36,857 nt of DNA. It comes from Thalassobaculaceae bacterium. Its GTDB lineage: Bacteria > Pseudomonadota > Alphaproteobacteria > Thalassobaculales > Thalassobaculaceae. The DNA lies in the NCBI GenBank assembly GCA_029212785.1, contig JARGOG010000043.1:1-36857 (forward strand). The letters run 5' to 3'. A program made the position numbers and the translations under genes. The notes beneath the pieces were generated by a model, which was not told the origin of the DNA, did no database searches, and saw nothing but the letters and a program-made list of their open reading frames with translations. Positions 8,718-16,482 of this stretch are shown here, piece by piece (position 1 is the first letter of the stretch; each line of letters opens with the position of its first letter).

Positions 8718-9463
8718 CGCGGCCACGCCTGCTCGTCCTCCTGTCGCTGCTCGCCGGTTTGGCCGGTGCCGTTTACGCAGTGCCCGCCCTCGCCCAGTCC
8801 CTGACCCTGGACGTCGGCGAACCCGGCGGATCGACGACGGCCCGCATCATCCAGCTCGTCGCCCTGGTCACGGTGCTGTCGCTGGCGCCGGGCATCCTGA
8901 TGATGGTGACGTCGTTCACCCGCATCATCGTGGTGTTCTCGCTGCTGCGCTCCGCCCTCGGCACCCAGCAGGCGCCGCCGAACATCGTCGCCATCAGCCT
9001 CGCCATGTTCCTGACCGCCTTCATCATGGCGGACACTTTCGAGACGGCCTGGCGCAACGGTGTGCAGCCGCTGATCGAGGAGCAGATCGACGAGGAGGAG
9101 GCGTTCCGGGAGACGATGGCGCCGTTCCGCGTCTTCATGCTCGCCCAGGTGCGCGAGAAGGACCTGCAGCTATTCGAGGACATTGCCCGGGTCGGTCCGG
9201 CAGAGACCGGCCTCAATGCACCGATCCAGGTGCTGGTACCGGCCTTCATGATCAGCGAATTGCGCCGCGCCTTCGAAATTGGCTTCCTGCTCTACCTGCC
9301 TTTCGTGATCCTCGACATGGTGATCGCCTCGGTGCTGATGTCGATGGGCATGATGATGGTGCCGCCGGTTACGATCTCGCTGCCGTTCAAGCTGATCTTC
9401 TTCGTGCTGGTCGACGGCTGGTACATGGTCGCCGGCAGCCTGGTGCGCAGCTTCACGACTTAG
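8714..9463 (+). CDS. fliP: FliP, flagellar export gate subunit
   Basis: FliP forms the pentameric core of the flagellar type III export gate. The 249-residue precursor has a cleavable signal peptide (MTRPRLLVLLSLLAGLAGA...ALAQ) and about four membrane segments. Family motifs include LSLAPGILMMVTSFTRIIVVFSLLRSALGTQQAPPN, LVPAFMISELRRAFEIGFLLYLPF and MGMMMVPPVTISLPFKLIFFVLVDGW. It is translationally coupled to fliO. It converges on the gene ending at 9499 with a 35-bp gap in which I see only weak GC-rich dyads. Confidence 0.98.
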   Translation: MTRPRLLVLLSLLAGLAGAVYAVPALAQSLTLDVGEPGGSTTARIIQLVALVTVLSLAPGILMMVTSFTRIIVVFSLLRSALGTQQAPPNIVAISLAMFLTAFIMADTFETAWRNGVQPLIEEQIDEEEAFRETMAPFRVFMLAQVREKDLQLFEDIARVGPAETGLNAPIQVLVPAFMISELRRAFEIGFLLYLPFVILDMVIASVLMSMGMMMVPPVTISLPFKLIFFVLVDGWYMVAGSLVRSFTT

Positions 9464-9498
9464 GCTCCGCCCACGGGCGCCCCCCCGAACGGAAGCCG

Positions 9499-12400
9499 TC
9501 AGTTGGTGGCGCTCAACGGTCCCTGTTTCAGCTTGTCCCGATAGCTCGACAGGAAGGCCTGGAACCGGCCGATTTCCTCGAACCGTTCGGACAGGCGCAG
9601 GAATTCGTCCGGCCCGCTGTCGGTATTGTTGGTGATCAGGCGGAAGGCCTCGCGGAACGGTGTATCGTCCATCTGCGTCCCGTAGATCTGACGCAGGCGG
9701 TTCAGACCGTTGTCGTTATCGCTGAGCGCCAGGGCCACGGCCCAATTGACGATGTAGTTCGCCTGCTCCGACGTCAGACGTCGGCCGTCGCGGCCGGCTT
9801 CACCGACCAGGGTCCGGAAGGTCTTTGCCGCTTCGACCCATTCCTGGGTCCGCCAGTGGATGTCGGCCCGCAACAGGTCCGCCTCGTGGCCCTTGTCGTC
9901 GGCCATCAACTCGAGCGCGCCCTGGGCGTCGCCAAGTTCGAAGATCGCCCGGGCCCTGAGCCGTCGACGCTCGGACGCGAGGGCGGATTGCAGACCGGGG
10001 GCAACACTTTCGTCGAGTGCCGCGATCGCACTCTCGGGCTGGCGGTCGAGCAGCAGGATCAGCGCGAGACGCGCGCCGACCCGCGCTTTTTCCGTGCCCT
10101 GCAGACGGAACTTCACCTGGCGGTCAAGCAGCCGGGAGGCACGGTCGAGCAGGTCGACCTTGACCAGGCGATCGGCCAGCGCCTCGATGATCTTGTCGCC
10201 GGCCGACCCGACCGGGGTCAGTTCGCGGAACTCGTCATACAGCGCCAGAGCCTGCAACGGCGTCATCGACTCGGCGACACCGCTGGTGAAGATATCGCTG
10301 AACGCCTCGGTCAGCTCGTAGGCGAGATCGCGGGACTCCGGATTGTCGGGGAAGAAGGTGACCGCCTGGCGCAATGCCGCAAGCCCCTCCTCGAACTCGT
10401 TCTCCTCGAGCCGCAACCGGCCGAGATCACGCAGCAGCTCGAACTCCACCCGGTCTCCGCGCCAGGCATAGCGCAGCTCGTCGATGCGATCGGCCGCCTG
10501 CTTGGTGGTAATGCGACCGTCATTGAGACGGTACTGGATCAGCTCCCGCTCGGAGCGGACCCGCGCCCAACGGTCCTCGCCTTCGGCCAACCGGTTCCAG
10601 ATATCGAGCGCCGCCTCGACATCGCCGAAGGCATAGAGAACGCGGCCGCGCAGAAAATCGAGCCGAGCCCGCTCGCCCGGTGTGGGGTCGCCTTCCGCAA
10701 TGACGTCGAGGAAGGCTCCGGCGCCGCGGAAGTCGCCGGCCCGGATCGCCGCCTCGGCCGCCTGCATGGCAAGCTCCGTGGTGTAGTTGCGCGGATAGCC
10801 GCCCGGAATCTCGCCGGCCCGCGCGATATGTTCGACGGCCTCATCCCATTTGCCCTGCCCCGCTGTCGCCGCGCCGCGCCAGAGCTCGGCCTCGGAGAAG
10901 CCGTTCAGAGCCGGATCGTCGAGATACTCCTCGGCCTCTGCATCGCGGCCGAGCATGAAGCTGGCCGCCCCTCTCAAGGCTTTGACGTCGGGCCGGTTGG
11001 CCAGATCCTCGTCGGACTGGGCAATGGTCCGCAACAGGCCGATCGCCTCCGCCGCCAGCCCCCGCGCGAAATAGAACTGTGCCAGTTCCAAGCGCGGCCC
11101 GTTGCGCGAGATGCTGGTCGCCTCGGAAATACGCAACTGCAACGCCTGGCGGCGGTCGAGGAAATCCGCAGCGTTTCCGAGCCGCCAGTTCGCCATATCG
11201 AAGATCCGTCCAGGCGGCAGCCCGGCGGTCAGGCCTTCAAATCGGCCGCCGGCATAGACATCGTCCGTCGACCTCGGCGCCGGCCCCGACAGCACCATGC
11301 CTTCGTCCCGGGTGACGGCAATGCCGTCCGGCAGCACCCGGACCGCTAGATCCTGGCGGTTCGGTCGGACAACCACACCCTGCAGCGACGCGAGGATCGA
11401 CATGTCGGGGTATTTGCGGTCGCCGTCGATGCCGCGGGACAGCGGCGTCACCGGAACCAGGAACAGCCCGTCGCCGACCTCCGGGTCGTTGACCACAATC
11501 GGCTCGCCGACGCCTTCGACCGGAATGAAGAGACGCGGACCCTGGGGGCTGACCATCTGGGCATCGACCCGCAGCGGCACATCGGGCCGAGACAGCTGCG
11601 GCTGCAGATCGAGAACCCAGGCCGTCCCGTCGCGCCACACCCGCGGGTTCACGCCTTCGACAACGGGAATCCGGGCGACCGCGCCGGTGGATGCCGGAAC
11701 TTGCTCGGGCCGACCGACGATCTCGTTCTCCAGCCCGGCGAGCTGACTGGTGTCGAATGTCGCGGTCTGATCGAAGCCGACCCAGACATAACCCGCGCGG
11801 GGGAAGACGACGGCGGCAACCTCCTCCTCGAAAGCAAAGCGCAGGGAGATCGCATCGGCATTGTTCAGCCGGGTGATCGCGATCGGTGGCCCTTCGGGGA
11901 TTCCGGCCGATTCCGGCGGGGCCGACGCCAGGCGCGTCGCGTCGTCGAGCACCGACTGGTTGACGTGCTGGGCGCCCTGATCCGTCGCGCGCACATCCGG
12001 CAGATGGGTGACCGCCGCCGTGGGATCCGAACCATGGCTACCGGCCGGCGGCGGTGCTGTCTCGCTGCGGACCTGCTGATGCGGAGTCGACGGCACCGGT
12101 GCCGCGTCGGGCGCGGGCGCGTGCCCCGGGGCCGAGGCATGACCGGCAGCCGGCGCTGCCTCAGAGCCGGTGGCGGCCGGTGCCGGCGTATTGGAATGCG
12201 CCGGCGGTACGTTCGCGGTCGGCGATTGGGCGGCCGGCGGTTGAGGGACCGAGGCCTGAGCCGGAGGTACGACAGCCTGAGGGGTAGCGGGCGGGGGTGT
12301 AGCGGGCGGCGGCGCGGAAGCGGCTGGCGATCCGGCCGGCGGCACCTGGAGGCCGCTGCCATCCCGCAGCACGTCGACGACCACCTTTGGGCCTGAGCGG

Positions 12401-13137
12401 AACGCCTTGATCGAGCGGCCGTCCGGTACTGGAACGGTGACCGTCAGACCACCCTCGGAGGGGGTGCTGACAAATCCGCGCAGTACCTCCGGCAACTGGC
12501 GACGGACCGCAGCATCGTCCAGACGGGCCGGGCTGGAGAACAGAACCCGCGCCGCGCCGGCATCGGGCTCCACCTGGAACTCCACCGGCGTCGGCCAGTC
12601 GAAGACAATTCGGTCATAGTTCGAATGCTGTCCGATACGCACGCCGAGAACCGGTGCGGATGACGGAGCGGCGACCTGCGCCGGCGCTGGTGTGGACTGG
12701 GCCGCTGTCTGGGGAGCTGGTTGAGGCGCCGCGGCCTGTTGCTGGGGCGCCGGTTGCGCCGGCGCGAGCGGAGCCGGCGCAGAGGCCCGGTCCGACAGGT
12801 CGATAACGATCCGATTGCCTTCACGCGTACTGCGCAGTCGATGATTGCCTGTCAGCTCGATCACCGCGCTCCGCCCGTCGCGCCCGATCCGACCACCGGC
12901 GATGAACCGCCCGAGACCGCTGGCGGCGGCGGCCACATCCCCTTCGATCGGCTGGGAAAAGCGGATCACCAGAGAATCGCCGAACCGCTCCGCCGAATAA
13001 TCGACCGATCGCGGCCAGTCGAAGACGAGCCGCTCGGATGTGGGGGTCGACCCGCCGGACACTTGAACCGGTACCGCCCAAGCCGTCCCACACAGCGCCA
13101 TCAGCGCGATGGCGGCCAGAAGGATCGCGCGGTTCAT
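9499..13137 (-). CDS. Giant secreted motor-operon protein: repeated beta modules plus TPR array
   Basis: The 1212-residue product has a signal peptide (residues 1-21, cleavage near AWA-VP), so it is probably periplasmic or outer-membrane associated. Two related modules follow: residues 24-115 with RLVFDWP at 36-42 and 163-257 with RIVFDWP at 176-182, each ending in an (I/V)V(I/V)D(L/V) strand; a third, weaker one spans about 420-515 (ending WVLDLQ). They resemble AMIN-type beta domains. Pro/Ala-rich linkers occupy about 119-160 and 260-420. From about 650 to the end the sequence is helical and TPR-like (ELAQFYFARGLAAEAIGLLRTIA, EGLAALRQAVTFFPDN). It overlaps the upstream MotB-like gene by four bases, implying coupled translation and a motor role. 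Rhizobial MotC is a periplasmic MotB partner of much smaller size; functional analogy is speculation. Confidence 0.8.
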   Translation of the reverse strand: MNRAILLAAIALMALCGTAWAVPVQVSGGSTPTSERLVFDWPRSVDYSAERFGDSLVIRFSQPIEGDVAAAASGLGRFIAGGRIGRDGRSAVIELTGNHRLRSTREGNRIVIDLSDRASAPAPLAPAQPAPQQQAAAPQPAPQTAAQSTPAPAQVAAPSSAPVLGVRIGQHSNYDRIVFDWPTPVEFQVEPDAGAARVLFSSPARLDDAAVRRQLPEVLRGFVSTPSEGGLTVTVPVPDGRSIKAFRSGPKVVVDVLRDGSGLQVPPAGSPAASAPPPATPPPATPQAVVPPAQASVPQPPAAQSPTANVPPAHSNTPAPAATGSEAAPAAGHASAPGHAPAPDAAPVPSTPHQQVRSETAPPPAGSHGSDPTAAVTHLPDVRATDQGAQHVNQSVLDDATRLASAPPESAGIPEGPPIAITRLNNADAISLRFAFEEEVAAVVFPRAGYVWVGFDQTATFDTSQLAGLENEIVGRPEQVPASTGAVARIPVVEGVNPRVWRDGTAWVLDLQPQLSRPDVPLRVDAQMVSPQGPRLFIPVEGVGEPIVVNDPEVGDGLFLVPVTPLSRGIDGDRKYPDMSILASLQGVVVRPNRQDLAVRVLPDGIAVTRDEGMVLSGPAPRSTDDVYAGGRFEGLTAGLPPGRIFDMANWRLGNAADFLDRRQALQLRISEATSISRNGPRLELAQFYFARGLAAEAIGLLRTIAQSDEDLANRPDVKALRGAASFMLGRDAEAEEYLDDPALNGFSEAELWRGAATAGQGKWDEAVEHIARAGEIPGGYPRNYTTELAMQAAEAAIRAGDFRGAGAFLDVIAEGDPTPGERARLDFLRGRVLYAFGDVEAALDIWNRLAEGEDRWARVRSERELIQYRLNDGRITTKQAADRIDELRYAWRGDRVEFELLRDLGRLRLEENEFEEGLAALRQAVTFFPDNPESRDLAYELTEAFSDIFTSGVAESMTPLQALALYDEFRELTPVGSAGDKIIEALADRLVKVDLLDRASRLLDRQVKFRLQGTEKARVGARLALILLLDRQPESAIAALDESVAPGLQSALASERRRLRARAIFELGDAQGALELMADDKGHEADLLRADIHWRTQEWVEAAKTFRTLVGEAGRDGRRLTSEQANYIVNWAVALALSDNDNGLNRLRQIYGTQMDDTPFREAFRLITNNTDSGPDEFLRLSERFEEIGRFQAFLSSYRDKLKQGPLSATN

Positions 13138-13892
13138 GGCGCGCGCTCCGGAAAGATCACGACATCCACGCGCCGCGACAGGGCGTAACGCCGCTCCATA
13201 TCCAATGTCGGCGCGACGGTGGAGAAGCGGCTGTCACCCTGTCCTTCCACCGTCGGCTGGCGCGGGTAGCCGGTTTCAACAAGACGGGTTGCGACCGCAT
13301 CGGCCCGGGCGAGCGACAGTTGCCAGTTCGAGGCGTAGCGGCCGCTGCCGCTCATCGGCTCGGGATCGGCATGGCCGACAACATCGATACGGTTCGGCAG
13401 CGTCGAAAGAGCTGACGACAGGACACCGACGGCGCTCCGGGCATCACGGGTCAGATTCGCCGCCCCGACCGGGAACAGCAGATCCGCCGGAAGCGCGATC
13501 ACCAATAGGTCTCCGGCCCGCGCGATCCTGGCCAACCGCAACACCGGGTCGTTGGCCATCTTGGCTTCGAGCACCGGCTCCAGATACCCGAGCGAAAATC
13601 CGCGGCGCGTGCGTTCTGCCTCGACGTTGAGCGTGACCGGCGGCGCACGCTCGACGACCGAGACCTCCTGACCAAGAACCAGGGCAATGGCGCCCGCCGC
13701 CTTCTCGAAACTCGGAGTGTCCAGCGTTGTCATCGCGAAGCGCAGCACGAAGAACGCCAGCATCAGCGAGACGAGATCGACCAGCGTGACCATCCAACTG
13801 GCGCCGCCGCCGTATTTGCGTCCGGCCCGTCGCCCGAGCTTGCGCTCGCCGCGATGCACCGCCGTTCGAGCGTGGGAGAGATGCACGGTCAT
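13134..13892 (-). CDS. MotB-like stator protein with conserved Asp and OmpA-like domain
   Basis: MotB anchors the stator to peptidoglycan and carries the proton-binding aspartate. The 252-residue protein has one membrane helix (about 34-52) reading WMVTLVDLVSLMLAFFVLRF, with D39 at the MotB aspartate position. Its C-terminal half is an OmpA/MotB peptidoglycan-binding domain: LLFPVGAANLTRDARSAV, then VVGHADPEP, WQLSLARADAVATRLVETGYP, VEGQGDSRF and RRVDVVI. It overlaps its neighbours by four bases on both sides. No motA is in this operon or window, so either MotA is encoded elsewhere or this is a MotB-like accessory. I leave the symbol blank because the pair with the next protein is atypical. 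Confidence 0.85.
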   Translation of the reverse strand: MTVHLSHARTAVHRGERKLGRRAGRKYGGGASWMVTLVDLVSLMLAFFVLRFAMTTLDTPSFEKAAGAIALVLGQEVSVVERAPPVTLNVEAERTRRGFSLGYLEPVLEAKMANDPVLRLARIARAGDLLVIALPADLLFPVGAANLTRDARSAVGVLSSALSTLPNRIDVVGHADPEPMSGSGRYASNWQLSLARADAVATRLVETGYPRQPTVEGQGDSRFSTVAPTLDMERRYALSRRVDVVIFPERAP

Positions 13893-14557
13893 GACGCCCC
13901 TCCCTCCAGGTCGGGGCCCACACGGCCGGCCGGGCGGGTCCGGAAGACCAGCCGCACGAACTCGGGATCGCGTGGTTCCAGGCCGGCGGAGAGGATCGCC
14001 GGATCGACTTCGTGCTCGACGAAGACGCGCACCGTCTCGCTGGCGCGGAAAATCAGCTCCTCGCGCGTCCGGAGGTCGGTATCGCTTCCGATGCCGTAGA
14101 GGATCTGGAGATCGAGAACGCTGCCTGCCGGCGGGTTGTTCAGAATCGGCGCGAGCCGCCCGGCCAATTCCTCCATCACCGGTGTGATTCCACCGGCCGC
14201 CGGCGCGTAGACCCGGCGGCCGGGGATCGACACGAAGATGGGATTGCCGTCGGCCTCGACCTCGACCGCGATCGCGGGCAGGACCTCGCGGAAAACGGTA
14301 CCGAGTGCGGCGCGTACCGACTCGCCGATCACCTTGCCTGGCTCGGCATCCAGAAGATCGTCGGCGATGTCCTTGCGCAAGGCCGAGGGGAAAGCGCGCT
14401 TCACGCTTTCCAGAACCTTATCGCTGCGGCCCTGCTCGACCGTCGACATGGCGTTCAACATGATGAAAAAGGCCAGCAGCAACAGAAACAGACTGAGAAA
14501 CAGCGGCTGGCTGCTGCCCTTATCCTGATCCCGTCGCTCTGAACGGCTGAATGTCAT
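13889..14557 (-). CDS. Second MotB-like protein, lacking the stator aspartate
   Basis: The 222-residue protein has a short charged N-terminus (MTFSRSERRDQDKGSS) and a single membrane helix (about 17-37, PLFLSLFLLLLAFFIMLNAMS). The LLAFFIMLN motif lines up with LMLAFFVLR of the neighbouring MotB-like protein, but the position of the proton-binding Asp is occupied by a hydrophobic or Ser residue. The periplasmic part (about 90-215) looks like a degenerate OmpA-like domain (ELAGRLAPILNNPPAGSVLDLQILYG, RASETVRVFVEHEVD, RLVFRTRP) without the usual HTD. The four-base overlap with the partner gene suggests the two are made together and may pair. It is probably a non-conducting partner or scaffold rather than a working proton channel; that is inference. 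Confidence 0.75.
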   Translation of the reverse strand: MTFSRSERRDQDKGSSQPLFLSLFLLLLAFFIMLNAMSTVEQGRSDKVLESVKRAFPSALRKDIADDLLDAEPGKVIGESVRAALGTVFREVLPAIAVEVEADGNPIFVSIPGRRVYAPAAGGITPVMEELAGRLAPILNNPPAGSVLDLQILYGIGSDTDLRTREELIFRASETVRVFVEHEVDPAILSAGLEPRDPEFVRLVFRTRPAGRVGPDLEGGAS

Positions 14558-14563
14558 CCGCGC

Positions 14564-14989
14564 CTAGTCGATGTTATCGAACAGCGCGTCGACCTCCGCT
14601 TGGCTCGTGGCCGCACCCGGCAGCTGGGGACCGTTGAGCAACCTGCTCTCCGAGGCCGACCCGTCCCCTCTTTTTTCCTCTATTTCCCGCGCTTTGTCAC
14701 GATTTGTTTCGAGCGCGGATGCAGTGGATGAACCGAGCAGCTCCACCGACTCGCGGATCGCACTCAACCGTTGACCGACAATGTCGCGCATGGCGGCGGC
14801 CTCGAAGATCGATCCGGTTGCCGCGGCGATGGCATCTGCCACCGTGCCGCCGGCCGCGTCACCGGTATCCATGAGGGATTCCGCCGCTTCCAGGACCCGG
14901 TCGAACGCGTCCTGCAGCTCGGTATCGGCAGCGGTGATCTCCGACAGGGCGCGCGCTGCCGCGTCGCTGCCCGTGACGCCGGACTTCAC
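14564..14989 (-). CDS. cheZ: Compact CheZ-like CheY-P phosphatase
   Basis: CheZ removes phosphate from CheY-P. The 141-residue protein is shorter than enteric CheZ (about 214), but the central helix IFEAAAMRDIVGQRLSAI contains the catalytic D-x-x-G-Q pattern (D69 and Q73, matching D143/Q147 of E. coli CheZ). The C-terminus LLNGPQLPG...SQAEVDALFDNID resembles the C-terminal CheY-binding tail found in CheZ proteins. The N-terminal two thirds are helical and a flexible charged linker joins the tail. It starts with GTG at 14987-14989, preceded by GGGCGGGA, 22 bp after cheY. The context directly beside cheY supports the call. The family is divergent, so I hold some doubt. Confidence 0.72.
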   Translation of the reverse strand: MKSGVTGSDAAARALSEITAADTELQDAFDRVLEAAESLMDTGDAAGGTVADAIAAATGSIFEAAAMRDIVGQRLSAIRESVELLGSSTASALETNRDKAREIEEKRGDGSASESRLLNGPQLPGAATSQAEVDALFDNID

Positions 14990-15011
14990 CCCATCCCGCC
15001 CGAGCGCATGC

Positions 15012-15398
15012 TCAGAAGTCGCCGATGACCGCAGTCATCTTGGTCTTGAGGGTGGCGGCGTTGAACGGCTTCACGATGTAGTTGTTCACACCGGCTTTCT
15101 TGGCGGCGATGACGTTCTCGGTCTTGCTTTCGGCGGTGACCATGATGAACGGCGTCGACTTCAGCTTGATATCGGTGCGGACTTCCTTGAGGAGCTGAAG
15201 GCCGGTCATCGGCTCCATGTTCCAGTCGGAGATCACAAGGCCGAATTCACCACGTCGCAATTTCTGCAGGGCGGTCGCCCCGTCGGACGCTTCGTCGACA
15301 TTGGCGAAGCCGAGCTGCCGCAGCAGATTTCGGATAATTCTCAACATCGTTTTGTAGTCGTCGACGATGAGAATCGCCATGTTCATGTCAACCGCCAT
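15012..15398 (-). CDS. cheY: CheY-type single-domain response regulator
   Basis: CheY-P binds FliM and alters motor rotation. The 128-residue receiver has the acidic pair D13-D14 (LIVDDYKTM), phospho-acceptor D58 in ISDWNMEPM, T88 in MVTAES and K110 in VKPFN, with no output domain. The start at 15396-15398 is chosen because GAGGAGAC lies about seven bases upstream and the receiver fold begins within a few residues; longer in-frame starts add an Arg-rich extension without support. It is encoded next to a CheZ-like phosphatase and MotB-like proteins and downstream of fliM, so it most likely acts directly on this motor. Confidence 0.93.
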   Translation of the reverse strand: MAVDMNMAILIVDDYKTMLRIIRNLLRQLGFANVDEASDGATALQKLRRGEFGLVISDWNMEPMTGLQLLKEVRTDIKLKSTPFIMVTAESKTENVIAAKKAGVNNYIVKPFNAATLKTKMTAVIGDF

Positions 15399-15475
15399 AT
15401 CCCGTCTCCTCAAGTCACTGATGCCCGCCCCAAGACGTGGACGCTGCCGAAGTGGGAACACCGTATGCCAGGGGG

Positions 15476-15491
15476 GTTAAAACCTTGTAAA
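15476..15491 (-). promoter_or_regulatory. Candidate CtrA box upstream of cheY
   Basis: On the minus strand the site reads TTTA-N7-TTAAC, one mismatch from the CtrA consensus TTAA-N7-TTAAC, about 80 bp upstream of the cheY ATG. CckA, which controls CtrA phosphorylation, is encoded in the same window. Binding is inference from the motif alone. Confidence 0.35.
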
Positions 15492-15507
15492 CGAGATTAG
15501 TGCTTCT

Positions 15508-15530
15508 GATGCCGTAATTTACACGGCATC
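15508..15530. repeat. Inverted repeat between motE and cheY
   Basis: GATGCCGT (15508-15515), a seven-base loop and ACGGCATC (15523-15530) form a perfect 8-bp stem, 40 bp after the motE stop and about 110 bp before the cheY start. No T-run follows, so it may be an operator, an RNA-processing hairpin or a weak terminator separating fliL-motE from cheY onward. Confidence 0.45.
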
Positions 15531-15569
15531 ACCTGTCAAGGTAGCGATTTCCAGGCGCCGTTCGCCTTA

Positions 15570-16481
15570 TCAGTTTATATCGGGCATCGTTCGTCGCTCG
15601 GCAATGCGCGCCGTCACCTCTTTCGCCCGTTCAGCCGTCATCGCCGCGAGCACCGGTGCGGTCTTCGAGGCCTTCATCCGCTCGATCACCTTGAGCAGGA
15701 TTTCCATGTCGAGAGCGTTGAAGATATTGGCCGCGTCCTTCGGCTTCATGGTCTCGTAAATTTTAACCAGCCCGGCGAGTTGGTCTTCTTCCTGCTTGTC
15801 GTATTTCCGGATCAGATCTTCGATCTCCGCCTTGACGCCCTTCAATTCGCCGATCTTCTGATCGATCCGGTGTTCGGCCGCGGCAAGCAGGCCCTCCCGC
15901 TGGACCAACGTGTTCTCCCGCTCCTCCAACTCCCGGCGTCGGTCGGCCAGACTCTGCAGAAGTTCGATCTGCGATTTTCCGAGATTGAACGGATCGACCT
16001 TGTCGTCGGGCGAGGTCGATCCGGCCTGGGCCAGTTGCATCAGCGGGGTCGATGCGGGCTTGGTCCCGATGCCACCGGCGGTCGACACCGACGCGGCGGC
16101 CGTCGCCGGCCGGTCCGGCGATGCGGCAACCGCAACCGACCCGACGCTGAAGGTCTCGACAAGCGTCTCGCGGCGGTCCCACAGGTCGGCGACCTTGAAT
16201 GACAGGACCAGCACCGCGACGAAGGCCGTCAGCGGCAGGACCCGGAACGCCGACAGGCTCTTACGCTTCTTTGCCGGTTTGGCCGGTTTAGCCGGCTCGG
16301 CCGCCTGCCGAGGTTGCTGCTGTGCCGCCCGCATGGCGGCGGCCGCCGCCCGGCCTCTGGCCAGACGCTCGGCATTGGGCGTGGCGGGCCGCGACGAGAC
16401 CGGCGCCTGTGCCTGCGCGGCATCCGCGCCGTCATCCTGCGGGGGCGGAGCGGCTTTTCGTCCTAATCGGTCGTAGCTCAT
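15570..16481 (-). CDS. motE: MotE-like flagellar stator accessory protein
   Basis: MotE proteins are periplasmic partners of the stator in alphaproteobacteria. The 303-residue product has a cytoplasmic Ala/Pro-rich N-terminus, a basic stretch (AKKRKS), one membrane helix (about 79-98, FRVLPLTAFVAVLVLSFKV), a linker, a coiled coil (about 178-235, SLADRRRELEERENTLVQREGLL) and a C-terminal MgtE-N-like domain (LVKIYETMKPKDAANIFNALDMEILLKVIERMKASKTAPVLAAMTAERAKEVTARIAE). Domain order and KPKDAA/MKASK motifs match the MotE family. It lies one base after the DUF6468-type gene, so the two are co-translated. Confidence 0.87.
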   Translation of the reverse strand: MSYDRLGRKAAPPPQDDGADAAQAQAPVSSRPATPNAERLARGRAAAAAMRAAQQQPRQAAEPAKPAKPAKKRKSLSAFRVLPLTAFVAVLVLSFKVADLWDRRETLVETFSVGSVAVAASPDRPATAAASVSTAGGIGTKPASTPLMQLAQAGSTSPDDKVDPFNLGKSQIELLQSLADRRRELEERENTLVQREGLLAAAEHRIDQKIGELKGVKAEIEDLIRKYDKQEEDQLAGLVKIYETMKPKDAANIFNALDMEILLKVIERMKASKTAPVLAAMTAERAKEVTARIAERRTMPDIN

Positions 16482-16482
16482 C

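Noticed and set aside
8698-11349. A plus-strand open frame of 883 codons overlapping fliP and antisense to the 1212-residue gene
   Set aside because: It runs through fliP in another frame and then antisense to a well-supported protein. The translation is Arg/Pro/Gly-rich low-complexity text typical of alternative frames in high-GC DNA, with no ribosome site or domain.
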